From the NCBI GenBank assembly GCA_014381555.1, contig JACNLO010000035.1, positions 1-33,950 on the forward strand: DNA of 33,950 nt, read 5' to 3'. This DNA comes from Planctomycetota bacterium (GTDB lineage: Bacteria; Planctomycetota; Phycisphaerae; Phycisphaerales; SM1A02). The position numbers were made by a program, and so were the translations under genes. Positions 1-7,279 of this stretch are shown piece after piece (position 1 is the stretch's first letter; each line of letters begins with the position of its first letter). The notes beneath the pieces were generated by a model. That model was not told the DNA's origin. It made no database searches and saw only the letters and a list, made by a program, of their open reading frames with translations.

Positions 1-368
1 TCGTCTACGAAGGCGATTGTAGTTCGATGACTCAAATTTCCTGTAATGGTGATGGCGATGGTTGTGGAGGATATTCTTCTATCCTAACTACGAATGTCAC
101 TGAAGGAAATATGTACATGATTCGAGTTGGCGGTTGGGGCTCTAGTTCTATTGGCAGTGGTGAGTTACTCATTGATGGCCCCGTCGGTGATTGTGCTGGA
201 GAACCATGTGATGGTGATGTGAACGAAGATGGCTCTGTTTCAGTGAGCGACTTGCTACTTGTCATTGACCAATGGGGTGGTTCTGGTCCCGCTGATATCA
301 ATGGCGATGGCGTTGTCGACGTAAGCGACATTCTTGCTTTGGTAGGCAACTGGGGACCTTGTCCATAA
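1..368 (+). CDS. C-terminal end of a secreted dockerin-domain protein (5' truncated)
   Basis: The reading frame is open from the window edge (first full codon at position 3), so the start lies outside. The visible part begins with a PPC-like beta-sandwich end (VYEGDCSS, then a Gly/Asp-rich stretch and YMIRVGGWG). It closely resembles the C-terminal domain of the secreted protein at 7280-9373 (ALYEGSCDN, YYIRIGGWQ). Two dockerin-like calcium repeats follow (DVNEDGSVSVSDLLLVIDQW and DINGDGVVDVSDILALVGNW), and the protein ends in GPCP. A C-terminal dockerin pair with a terminal Cys tail resembles the 'GC-type' dockerin of Phycisphaerae, thought to act in surface sorting or anchoring. Export and surface location are inferred. 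The catalytic or binding part of the protein is not in the window. Confidence 0.85.
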   Translation, partial: VYEGDCSSMTQISCNGDGDGCGGYSSILTTNVTEGNMYMIRVGGWGSSSIGSGELLIDGPVGDCAGEPCDGDVNEDGSVSVSDLLLVIDQWGGSGPADINGDGVVDVSDILALVGNWGPCP

Positions 369-377
369 AGAGGTACA

Positions 378-458
378 ATGCGCGCTAATGACTGGAGCGC
401 AACCAATAGCACCCACTGGCATCACCTTGCAACCGGAAATTCCGATTTGCCAAGGTGA
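378..458 (+). other. Possible 26-codon upstream ORF overlapping the nadA start
   Basis: An ATG at 378 lies 4 nt after GAGG (370-373), an ideal ribosome-binding distance. It opens a 26-codon frame that stops at 456-458, overlapping the first 24 codons of nadA in another frame. The peptide (MRANDWSATN...) has no recognisable features. It may be a chance ORF or a translational-coupling leader. Confidence 0.2.
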
Positions 459-1743
459 TTTGCCATTGGATTGGTACCAAGAGGAGTTCAAGCCCTACGC
501 AGAGGAATATATCGCCCTCTCCGATCGCACCCCCGAAAATGTTTTGCCGTGGCTTGATAGTTATATTAAGCCAGCCCTAGACCATTTTGGAGAAAGTTTG
601 CTCTTGCTCGCTCATTACTACATGGGCGGAGAGATTGTCAAACTTGTCGAGAGATATGGCGGTAAAGTTGCTGACAGTTACGCGCTTGCTTTGCAGGCAT
701 CAAGAAACCCAGAAAAGAAAGTTATTGTTGAATCAGCCGTGCACTTTATGGCGGAAACGATTGCAACGCTCGCAAGTGACGATCAGCAAGTTTGGATTAC
801 CAATCCAAAAGCTGGTTGCACGATGGAGATGATGGCTAAAGACTGGATGGTCAAGCCAATTGAAGACCAACTCCTTGCAAAATATGGAGATGATTTACTA
901 GTTGTTGCGTATATGAATACGTCTGGTCGAATTAAAGCACTCGCTGGTCGCACTGGTGGTGCCGTTTGTACAAGTTCTAACGCGCATCTTGTCGTTGACT
1001 GGGCACGCAAACAAAACAAAAAAATACTGTTTGTTCCAGATGAACATCTTGGAAGAAACACTGCTGCAAAACTTGGTATGGATTTGAACAAAGTAGTGGC
1101 ATTCCCAAACCCGCTTTACGAAGGCATTGATTGGAAACTCGACGAATTGCCTGGTGTTGATGAAGCAGAAATGTATTTGTGGGGCGGTTTCTGCGGCGTC
1201 CATACCGTCTTTACACCTGAGCAAGTTTTGTGGTGGAAAAACAAAGGGTGGCGCGTCATTATTCATCCTGAATCAAGACTTGAGGCAGTCCAACTTGCAG
1301 ATGGCTCAGGCAGCACAGCATACTTGTGGAACGAAGTGATGAACTCGCCCGCCGGAAGTAAAATTGCTGTGGGGACTGAGGGGCATTTTGTTCGTAATTT
1401 GAAGGAGCAAGCCGCATTTAAAGGCATCCAAGTGGCACATCTTGCAGATATTACCTCTGAGGTAACCTCTGTGGCTTCCTCTGAGGTAACCTCTGTGGCT
1501 TCCTCTGAGGCGGGGTGTGGATGTGCCACGATGAGTCGTAATGACCCACCGCATCTAGCAGGCATGCTCGATTTGCTACGAAAAGGTGAAGCGCCAGACT
1601 TAAATCTAGTACTTGCGGGTGATACTGTGGATGAGACGACCGCAAAACGCGAACGGCTAACCGGATCAGACCGAACCAGAATGGTTTCTGATGCCAAGTT
1701 GGCCTTAGAACGCATGATTCAAATTACAGAGTCTACGTCATGA
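388..1743 (+). CDS. nadA: Quinolinate synthase NadA
   Basis: NadA condenses iminoaspartate with dihydroxyacetone phosphate to quinolinate, the second step of de novo NAD synthesis, using an oxygen-sensitive [4Fe-4S] cluster in the cytoplasm. The 451-residue product shows family landmarks: LLAHYYMGGEIV near residue 72, ESAVHFMAET, NPKAGCTMEMM, CTSSNAH, LFVPDEHLGRNTA and WGGFCGVH. Likely cluster cysteines are C144, C269 and C377 or C379 (EAGCGCATM). At 451 residues it is longer than the common ~350-residue form. Part of the excess is a duplicated SEVTSVAS unit (about residues 357-372) just before the third cluster Cys. The stop overlaps the nadB start by 4 nt (ATGA), so the two are translationally coupled. 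The GAGG at 370-373 is 14 nt from this ATG and better placed for an out-of-frame ATG at 378. No nadC is present in the window. Confidence 0.95.
   Translation: MTGAQPIAPTGITLQPEIPICQGDLPLDWYQEEFKPYAEEYIALSDRTPENVLPWLDSYIKPALDHFGESLLLLAHYYMGGEIVKLVERYGGKVADSYALALQASRNPEKKVIVESAVHFMAETIATLASDDQQVWITNPKAGCTMEMMAKDWMVKPIEDQLLAKYGDDLLVVAYMNTSGRIKALAGRTGGAVCTSSNAHLVVDWARKQNKKILFVPDEHLGRNTAAKLGMDLNKVVAFPNPLYEGIDWKLDELPGVDEAEMYLWGGFCGVHTVFTPEQVLWWKNKGWRVIIHPESRLEAVQLADGSGSTAYLWNEVMNSPAGSKIAVGTEGHFVRNLKEQAAFKGIQVAHLADITSEVTSVASSEVTSVASSEAGCGCATMSRNDPPHLAGMLDLLRKGEAPDLNLVLAGDTVDETTAKRERLTGSDRTRMVSDAKLALERMIQITESTS
1456..1510 (+). repeat. 24-bp in-frame tandem repeat inside nadA
   Basis: The unit TCTGAGGTAACCTCTGTGGCTTCC occurs twice without mismatch (1456-1479 and 1480-1503) and is followed by seven bases of a third copy. 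It encodes the eight-residue unit SEVTSVAS twice. The junction sequence TTACCTC-T-GAGGTAA (1451-1465) is a perfect 7-bp inverted repeat. A 24-bp unit preserves the frame, so copy number can vary by slippage without breaking nadA. Confidence 0.95.
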
Positions 1744-3410
1744 CAATGCAGTACGACCGACATCTTCTGGAAATTGATCTGCGTTCTATTCCTGCATATC
1801 GTTTTGATGTTGTAATAATAGGCGGAGGTGTTGCTGGAGATGCAGCAGCACTTACAGCGGCTAGTGAAGGCAAAACAGTTGCGGTAGTTACTAAATCTTC
1901 TTTAGACAACAGCAATACCAACATGGCTCAAGGCGGAATGGCAGCTGTCATGACCCGCGGAGATTCATTTAAATCTCATATTGAAGACACGCTTGAAGTT
2001 GGTGTTGGTCTTTGCGACACCTCTGTAGTAGAAACAGTCGTAAAGCGCGGACCAGATGCGGTAAACCAACTCTTATATCTCGGGGCAGAATTTGATTCGA
2101 ATTCTCAGGGTGATTTGGATTGCTCTCGCGAAGGTGGACATAGGCACGCTCGAGTTGTACATGCTCATGGCGATGCAACTGGTCGTGAAATTCAAAGAGT
2201 CTTAACAAATGCCATAACTGGTCATGATTTAATTACTACGTTTCAAAATACTTTTGCGCTAGATATTGTGACAGCAGATGGTGAAGCGTATGGGGTTGTT
2301 GCTCAAGACGCTTCTGGAAAACTAGTGCTGTTTTCGTCAACGAAAATTATTTTAGCTACAGGTGGCGGAGGTCAACTCTACAGAGAAACAACAAACCCAA
2401 CAATTGCAACAGCTGACGGAGTTGCAATGGCCTTTCGTGCTGGAGCAACTATTCGTGATCCCGAATTTTTTCAGTTTCATCCAACTTGTTTGTACATTGC
2501 TGGTGCAGCAAGGGTGTTGATAAGCGAAATTGTACGAGGGCACGGTGGTATCCTTCGTAATCGACATGGTGAACGATTTATGCCAACTTCTCATCCAGAT
2601 GCAGAACTTGCGCCTCGCGATGTTGTCAGCAGAGCAGTTTTTAGACAGATGATTGCTACCAAGGACACTAACGTTTACCTTGACCTTTCAGAAGTTGATA
2701 GCGACCCCCACCTCTTGTTTCCTGGGATAAGCGAGATGTGCGGTTTTTTTGGGATCGATATTGCAAAAGACCCAGTACCGGTTCGTCCGGGTGCGCATTA
2801 CATGATTGGCGGCATTCATGTTGATCATGAAGCCCGCACTTCAATTCCGGGTGTCTGGGCAGTTGGTGAATGTGCGAGCAGTGGTTTGCACGGCGCAAAT
2901 CGGATGGGTTCAAACTCTCTACTTGAAGGAATGGTGTTAGGGGGAGCTGCAGGTGCAAGTTCCGCACTTCAATCCGGAACAAGGTCTCGACACCGTCCAT
3001 CTAGAATCTTACGACGAAAATTAGACGCTACTCCCCACGGCATTGAACTTGGGATTTCTGATTTACTCTATTCGATGAAATCATTGATGTGGAGAGATGT
3101 AGGCCTAGAAAGAAATGCAGAGTTGTTACGTGATGCTAAAGAGCACTTGTCTTTTTGGTACGATGCGGCTCGGCGGTTAGCTCCATCACACCCTCGGGCG
3201 TGGGAACTCGTCAACATGTTGACGGTGGCTAACATCGCAACTATAGGTGCTACTGAACGACGAGAATCACGAGGCGTACATTTCCGGACTGATCACCAGA
3301 AGTTGAGCGACCCATGCCATACTATTATCGAATCTATTGAAGTAGATGACCATTGCATCGTAAGCAACACTTCACATGTGGGTGTTAATCAGAAATTAAC
3401 TTACGGTTAA
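1740..3410 (+). CDS. nadB: L-aspartate oxidase NadB
   Basis: NadB oxidises L-aspartate to iminoaspartate with FAD, feeding NadA. The 556-residue product has the N-terminal dinucleotide-binding motif VVIIGGGVAGDAAALTAA (about residues 25-42), the NTNMAQGGMAAVM segment and the substrate-site block SREGGHRHARVVHAHGD. It also has FHPTCLY, EIVRGHGGILRN and the C-terminal FAD motif WAVGECASSGLHGANRMGSN. The SREGGH...HAHGDATG and GLHGANRMGSNSLLEG signatures separate it from succinate dehydrogenase flavoproteins. The C-terminal helical domain is present, including ERRESRGVHFRTDH. Length is normal for the family (about 530-560). The start overlaps the nadA stop by 4 nt. The 3' end overlaps the small minus-strand ORF at 3396-3542 by 15 nt. 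No clear terminator follows. Confidence 0.96.
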   Translation: MTMQYDRHLLEIDLRSIPAYRFDVVIIGGGVAGDAAALTAASEGKTVAVVTKSSLDNSNTNMAQGGMAAVMTRGDSFKSHIEDTLEVGVGLCDTSVVETVVKRGPDAVNQLLYLGAEFDSNSQGDLDCSREGGHRHARVVHAHGDATGREIQRVLTNAITGHDLITTFQNTFALDIVTADGEAYGVVAQDASGKLVLFSSTKIILATGGGGQLYRETTNPTIATADGVAMAFRAGATIRDPEFFQFHPTCLYIAGAARVLISEIVRGHGGILRNRHGERFMPTSHPDAELAPRDVVSRAVFRQMIATKDTNVYLDLSEVDSDPHLLFPGISEMCGFFGIDIAKDPVPVRPGAHYMIGGIHVDHEARTSIPGVWAVGECASSGLHGANRMGSNSLLEGMVLGGAAGASSALQSGTRSRHRPSRILRRKLDATPHGIELGISDLLYSMKSLMWRDVGLERNAELLRDAKEHLSFWYDAARRLAPSHPRAWELVNMLTVANIATIGATERRESRGVHFRTDHQKLSDPCHTIIESIEVDDHCIVSNTSHVGVNQKLTYG

Positions 3411-3542
3411 AAAGAAGGCTTGAATGCCCTTTCCAACCAATAGCCCAATGAACAAGCCACTTGTGGCAATAAGGACTTTCATCAGAATATCTTCTTTTTT
3501 GAAGATCCAACCATATCTAGTTTTTAATTTTTCCCAATTCAT
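3396..3542 (-). CDS. Possible small single-pass membrane protein (48 aa)
   Basis: On the minus strand an ATG at 3542 opens a 48-codon frame ending in TAA at 3396-3398. The product has a basic, aromatic N-terminal part (MNWEKLKTRYGWIFKK) followed by one hydrophobic segment (about residues 22-45, VLIATSGLFIGLLVGKGI...AFFL), as in small inner-membrane proteins. It lies 81 nt downstream of the secreted-protein gene at 3624-5003 on the same strand, with no terminator seen between them, so co-transcription is possible. It overlaps the end of nadB by 15 nt on the opposite strand. No strong ribosome-binding site is visible and I recognise no family. It could be a chance ORF, but its amphipathic-plus-TM layout and the otherwise empty gap favour a real gene. 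Confidence 0.4.
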   Translation of the reverse strand: MNWEKLKTRYGWIFKKEDILMKVLIATSGLFIGLLVGKGIQAFFLTVS

Positions 3543-3623
3543 AGGTATTCTAAAATCGTCGTTTTCTGATGCAAACTTCAGTTAAGAGTACATTTAATTT
3601 CAAAAAATCTATGTAGGTCCTCT

Positions 3624-5003
3624 TTATTCACAGCCCCACTCAGACATAACAATAAGCAAGTCATTGACATCAATAATGCCATCTTCATTCACATCAGCTT
3701 GTGAGTTATGGGACCCCCAATAACTTACAATCAGGAGAATGTCAGAAATGCCTACAGTCCCATTGTCATCTACATCAGCTGCGCAATTTGATTCACATTT
3801 TGGAACGATAGCAGTATGAGTCATCGAAGGGACCCCACCTGGCTTGAACAACTCCAACTCTAAATTTCCGTACTCAGGTGCGGTATCCGCTGTGAACCAG
3901 AAAGTGTACATGCTCCCCCATCGAATTGCATTGGCCCACTCATTCGACTCGTAAGTTTCAGTTGACCATTTAATACTATCTACTTCAACTGTGGCTTCCC
4001 AATCGGTTCCATCGATAATCTCACCGCTATGGTAATCAATGTCATTAAAACCAATTTCACTTATGGAAATGCAATCTCCTAATGGCACGGAAAACGATCC
4101 AACACTTCGGTCGCTGTTTAGGTTGTGTACTGCGTAAACATAATCCCAAGTCCCATCGCCATTATCATAAACGCGTACTCCAACGTGCAATAACCCTTCA
4201 TCTGGCACACGCGCTGCACGAACATCTACTTCGTGATCGAAGAACTGCCACGCAAAAATAGCTGGTTTGCCAACTTGAGTTGAACTTAAACCAATAGGGT
4301 TTAATGAATTTGAGAACTTAAACCATTTATAGGAGGCGTTGTTATCTTGATTATTCCACTCTGCATCATCAGGCGAGACGTATTGGGCTTCGATAAAATA
4401 CTCAGCACCTACGTTCAGAGCGGGGTCAATGTCATCTAATTTTAACTGGAGTTTCCCTTTCATTGATCCATCGCCAGTTGGCGCTATATCAAATGGGAAA
4501 TCGTAATACCCTGTATGCGCATTAATGGCTGAGCGTGGACCAATGGCATCAGCGTTGAGACCAGCCCAATATGTGTCAGCGCAACCAATCCCCAATGTAT
4601 CGCAGCTAGTCGCTTGGCAATCCCCGCAACCCGGCTCACTTACCGCGCAAAAAGAATGTTTAAGCCATGCAGTTCCGATTTGTTCGAAGCGACCGTCTTT
4701 AAGTCGGTAGCACGTTTGGGCAATGACTGGCACTCGATTTGTGTTGTTGTACCAGTCTGCAACCATGTCTCCGAAATTGCAAGAAGTTGTACCAAAAGCA
4801 AATGATTGGATGCCGTCCTGTTGACCATAGATATCCATGTCAATCCCTGTGCCACTTCCTCCGGTGTACCAAGAGACAACGTCAGGTCCAATTTCATGGC
4901 TCCCGCCTCTGTCTATTGCTTCTTCCTTATCAGCTAAGGTAAGATTTAAAAGTGATGCAACTACAGCGACAGTTGCCGAAACTGTGATAATTGGTTTAAA
5001 CAT
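3624..5003 (-). CDS. Secreted protein of unknown function with C-terminal dockerin pair
   Basis: This 459-residue protein starts with a signal peptide (MFKPIITVSATVAVVASLLNLTLA) and ends in two dockerin-like repeats (DVDDNGTVGISDILLIVSYW, DVNEDGIIDVNDLLIVMSEW) with a terminal GCE tail. The start is supported by AGGAGA at 5009-5014, 5 nt upstream. The body (about residues 35-395) is clearly paralogous to the first ~400 residues of the protein at 7280-9373. Shared blocks include IGPDVV.W, KNGRFEQIG or KDGRFEQIG, KHSFCA(V/L)SEPGCG.CQ, CDTLGIGCADTYWAGLN and a NGDGT.(D/L)Y.YA(V/I)HNLNS block. Conserved cysteines suggest disulfides in an extracellular fold. I do not recognise a catalytic motif. The dockerin pair suggests surface anchoring or assembly, which is inferred. 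Confidence 0.88.
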   Translation of the reverse strand: MFKPIITVSATVAVVASLLNLTLADKEEAIDRGGSHEIGPDVVSWYTGGSGTGIDMDIYGQQDGIQSFAFGTTSCNFGDMVADWYNNTNRVPVIAQTCYRLKDGRFEQIGTAWLKHSFCAVSEPGCGDCQATSCDTLGIGCADTYWAGLNADAIGPRSAINAHTGYYDFPFDIAPTGDGSMKGKLQLKLDDIDPALNVGAEYFIEAQYVSPDDAEWNNQDNNASYKWFKFSNSLNPIGLSSTQVGKPAIFAWQFFDHEVDVRAARVPDEGLLHVGVRVYDNGDGTWDYVYAVHNLNSDRSVGSFSVPLGDCISISEIGFNDIDYHSGEIIDGTDWEATVEVDSIKWSTETYESNEWANAIRWGSMYTFWFTADTAPEYGNLELELFKPGGVPSMTHTAIVPKCESNCAADVDDNGTVGISDILLIVSYWGSHNSQADVNEDGIIDVNDLLIVMSEWGCE

Positions 5004-5061
5004 TTATTTCTCCTATGGTTACCATATGACCATGGATAGAGGTGTAATGCAAGGTAAATCT
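5004..5061. promoter_or_regulatory. Divergent intergenic region between the secreted-protein gene and arfB
   Basis: This 58-bp gap separates the start of the minus-strand secreted-protein gene from arfB on the plus strand, so it should carry both ribosome-binding sites and promoter elements. The minus-strand RBS is AGGAGA (5009-5014). On the plus strand, AAGG at 5051-5054 is 7 nt before the ATG at 5062 and supports that start. I could not assign -35 or -10 boxes with confidence. Confidence 0.5.
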
Positions 5062-5487
5062 ATGATAAAAGTTACGAAATCACTTTTTATATCCCCACGA
5101 GAACTTAAGTTTATTGCCTCCACAGGATCTGGTCCCGGAGGCCAACACGTTAATCGCGTAGCCACCAAAATAGTCTTGCTCTGGGATGTTGATTCTTCTG
5201 AAAATGTAAGTACAGCTCAAAAAAACCGAATTAAGCAGAAACTCTCTACAAGGATTAACAAGGCAGGTGTATTGCGAGTGACTTCTTCTAAGCATCGATC
5301 TCAAAAAGCGAACAAGGAAGCAACTATTGCACGTTTTGCCCTATTACTTTCTGAAGCTTTGGCAACGAAGAAAACCAGAAAAAAAACAAAAGTGTCCAGC
5401 TCTCAACGGGAAAAACGCCTTGAAAGCAAGAAGAAGCGAGGAGTAACCAAGAGATTGAGAGCTCGGGTGCAACCTGACAAACATTAA
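5062..5487 (+). CDS. arfB: Alternative ribosome-rescue factor / peptidyl-tRNA hydrolase ArfB
   Basis: ArfB hydrolyses peptidyl-tRNA on ribosomes stalled on non-stop mRNAs. The 141-residue product has the release-factor GGQ motif at residues 26-28 (GSGPGGQHVNRVATK), the same position as in the E. coli protein. The catalytic domain is followed by SKHRSQKANKEATIARF and a long Lys/Arg tail (KKTRKKTK, EKRLESKKKRGVTKR) that in this family enters the empty mRNA channel. In-frame ATGs also occur at 5026, 5032 and 5047. I chose 5062 because MIKVTKSLFISPRELKF aligns end to end with the E. coli N-terminus and AAGG lies 7 nt upstream. Longer starts would add a non-homologous extension overlapping the divergent gene's leader. 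It is flanked by secreted-protein genes with no functional link. Confidence 0.92.
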   Translation: MIKVTKSLFISPRELKFIASTGSGPGGQHVNRVATKIVLLWDVDSSENVSTAQKNRIKQKLSTRINKAGVLRVTSSKHRSQKANKEATIARFALLLSEALATKKTRKKTKVSSSQREKRLESKKKRGVTKRLRARVQPDKH

Positions 5488-5538
5488 TTCGTATGTTTAA
5501 TTAGTTTGATTGGCACCCTTTTTGGGTGTATATTTATT

Positions 5539-5544
5539 GGAGAG
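5539..5544 (+). promoter_or_regulatory. Ribosome-binding site that fixes the deiminase start
   Basis: GGAGAG lies 6 nt before the ATG at 5551. An in-frame start at 5506 would place this site inside the gene and bury the signal peptide, so 5551 is preferred. Confidence 0.7.
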
Positions 5545-5550
5545 AGTTTC

Positions 5551-7122
5551 ATGTTCATAACACCCACGTTATACATTGCAGCAACATTGGTCGCAGTACC
5601 CTCCTACCCAGAGGGTGCCGATATTCCTCGCAACTTAACGAAAGAGGAAGCGCGGTATATCAAACGCCATCCAATAACTGTGCCAAGAGGGATTACCTCA
5701 CCGCCAAGTGGTCCAATCCACTGTGTTGCAGAATATGAACCCATGGATGGCATACTTCTCGCTTGGGAAGGTTATTCTTCGATTGTTGCAGAAATGGCTG
5801 CAAGAATTACAACAGTTGGAGATGCGGATGCTGTCATAGTTATTGATCAGTCCAATGAACAATCGCAAGCACTCGCTCAAGTTGCATCGTATGGAGGAAA
5901 CACCGACCGAGTAAAGTTCTACTATCGCACTATCGACACTGTTTGGATTCGTGATTACGGTCCAAGGTATATTTACGAAGGCGACTGTCGAGCAATTGTT
6001 GACCATACCTATAATAGACCACGCCCCAACGACAATGCACTGAACGGACATTTTGCAGAAGAAGTTGGTCATGCACTTTATGAACTTCCGCTTGTGCATG
6101 GAGGTGGTAATTTTCACTTGAATGGTATTGACGCGAAGGGATGGGCGACCGAACTCATTTCAAATGAAAACAATGGCATGTCTGACGCAGAAATTCGTGG
6201 ATATTGGCAGGACTACCAAAACCTGCAGGTAACGATTACAGATGCTTTTCCCACTTCCGTTGATTCGACTCAGCACATTGATATGTGGATGTGCTGGGCT
6301 TCTGATACAACGTGTGTTATTAGCGATTGGCCTTATAACAGTGGTTCAACGCAAGATCAAATATGTGATTCGGTTGCAACGAGTTTGCAATCACAGGGTT
6401 ATACCGTAGTTCGTATTCCTGCAAGAAGCGTAAGTTGGACACATTATACTTATGCTAACTCTGTCATTTGCAATGACCTTGTCTTAGTACCTAGTTTTAC
6501 CAATTCTCAGGTTTCCCAATACAACGATGATGCCGTTGCTGCTTGGCAACAGGCATGCCCGGAAAAAACAATTCTATCTGTTCCTTGCGAATCAATTGTT
6601 TCTTCAGCAGGCGTTATGCACTGCATTTGCATGCATATTCCAAAGCATCTTGGAGGCGAATCCCCAACGGTCTATGTGCAATCTCCCAATGGAGGGGTTG
6701 TGTATGAACCCAACCAAGTTGTTCCTGTAACCTGGATCACTGACGATGATAATGCTGTTAACTATGTAGATATTGATTTCTCTGCAGATGGTGGAATCAC
6801 CTGGCAATCCATTTCCTCTGGAACCTCTGATGATGGTTTCCATCCTTGGCAAGTTCCTGATGTTAATACTTCCTCTGGTCTGATACGAGTTGTTGCGTAT
6901 GACAACGATGGCAATTCTGGCGTAGATCAGGGCGATGGATTCTTTTCAATCAATGGAACGGCGGTGGCGGGTGATGTGAATGGCGACGGGTTGGTGAACG
7001 TCTCAGATTTGCTTGCAGTAATTGATGCTTGGGGAGATTGTGACTTCAGTTGCCCAGAAGATCTCAACGGTGATGGTATGGTTGATGTAGTTGATTTGCT
7101 TGCTGTCATCGGAGCTTGGTAA
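5551..7122 (+). CDS. Secreted agmatine/peptidylarginine deiminase-like protein with Ig-like and dockerin domains
   Basis: The 523-residue protein starts with a signal peptide (MFITPTLYIAATLVAVPS). Residues about 50-370 match the bacterial agmatine deiminase / PPAD fold (PAD_porph family). Visible catalytic landmarks are WIRDYGP (D135), HGGGNF (H183), a DSTQHIDMWM block and GVMHCICM with C358 as the expected nucleophile. A beta-rich module follows (NAVNYVDIDFSADGGITW), similar to Ig-like domains in secreted hydrolases. Two dockerin-like repeats come last (DVNGDGLVNVSDLLAVIDAW, DLNGDGMVDVVDLLAVIGAW), ending directly in AW without a Cys tail. Export separates it from cytosolic agmatine deiminases of polyamine metabolism. 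Extracellular citrullination, or agmatine or arginine use, is inferred. Substrate specificity cannot be read from the sequence. Most bacterial members are shorter and cytosolic, so the modular export form is notable. Confidence 0.85.
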   Translation: MFITPTLYIAATLVAVPSYPEGADIPRNLTKEEARYIKRHPITVPRGITSPPSGPIHCVAEYEPMDGILLAWEGYSSIVAEMAARITTVGDADAVIVIDQSNEQSQALAQVASYGGNTDRVKFYYRTIDTVWIRDYGPRYIYEGDCRAIVDHTYNRPRPNDNALNGHFAEEVGHALYELPLVHGGGNFHLNGIDAKGWATELISNENNGMSDAEIRGYWQDYQNLQVTITDAFPTSVDSTQHIDMWMCWASDTTCVISDWPYNSGSTQDQICDSVATSLQSQGYTVVRIPARSVSWTHYTYANSVICNDLVLVPSFTNSQVSQYNDDAVAAWQQACPEKTILSVPCESIVSSAGVMHCICMHIPKHLGGESPTVYVQSPNGGVVYEPNQVVPVTWITDDDNAVNYVDIDFSADGGITWQSISSGTSDDGFHPWQVPDVNTSSGLIRVVAYDNDGNSGVDQGDGFFSINGTAVAGDVNGDGLVNVSDLLAVIDAWGDCDFSCPEDLNGDGMVDVVDLLAVIGAW

Positions 7123-7279
7123 GGTAGGCAATTTAGTAATAAAAATACCGTCCTATTAATCTAAATAAACGCAACCTAACGTAAAAAAACCACGAATAAT
7201 ACTTTGTAATACGGTTAAGCCGTGTTATCTTTAACCAATTACCAGAACCCCCCACCTTGAAATCAGTAGGAGAGACTCA

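Noticed and set aside
1456-1510. CRISPR array
   Set aside because: The repeats are directly adjacent without spacers and lie in frame inside nadA.
1263-1715. Long minus-strand frames across the nadA repeat (repeated RGSHRGYL or KPQRLPQR peptides)
   Set aside because: They are shadows of the tandem repeat on the antisense strand of a clear nadA gene and resemble no protein.
4837-5061. Longer N-terminus for ArfB starting at 4837 or at 5026-5047
   Set aside because: The extension lies over the divergent gene and adds residues not found in ArfB. The start at 5062 matches the family length and has an RBS.
7123-7279. Terminator or promoter in the AT-rich gap after the deiminase gene
   Set aside because: The only hairpin (ACGG-TTAAG-CCGT) is 4 bp with no T-tract, and no convincing -35/-10 pair could be set. 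Only the RBS at 7268-7274 is supported.
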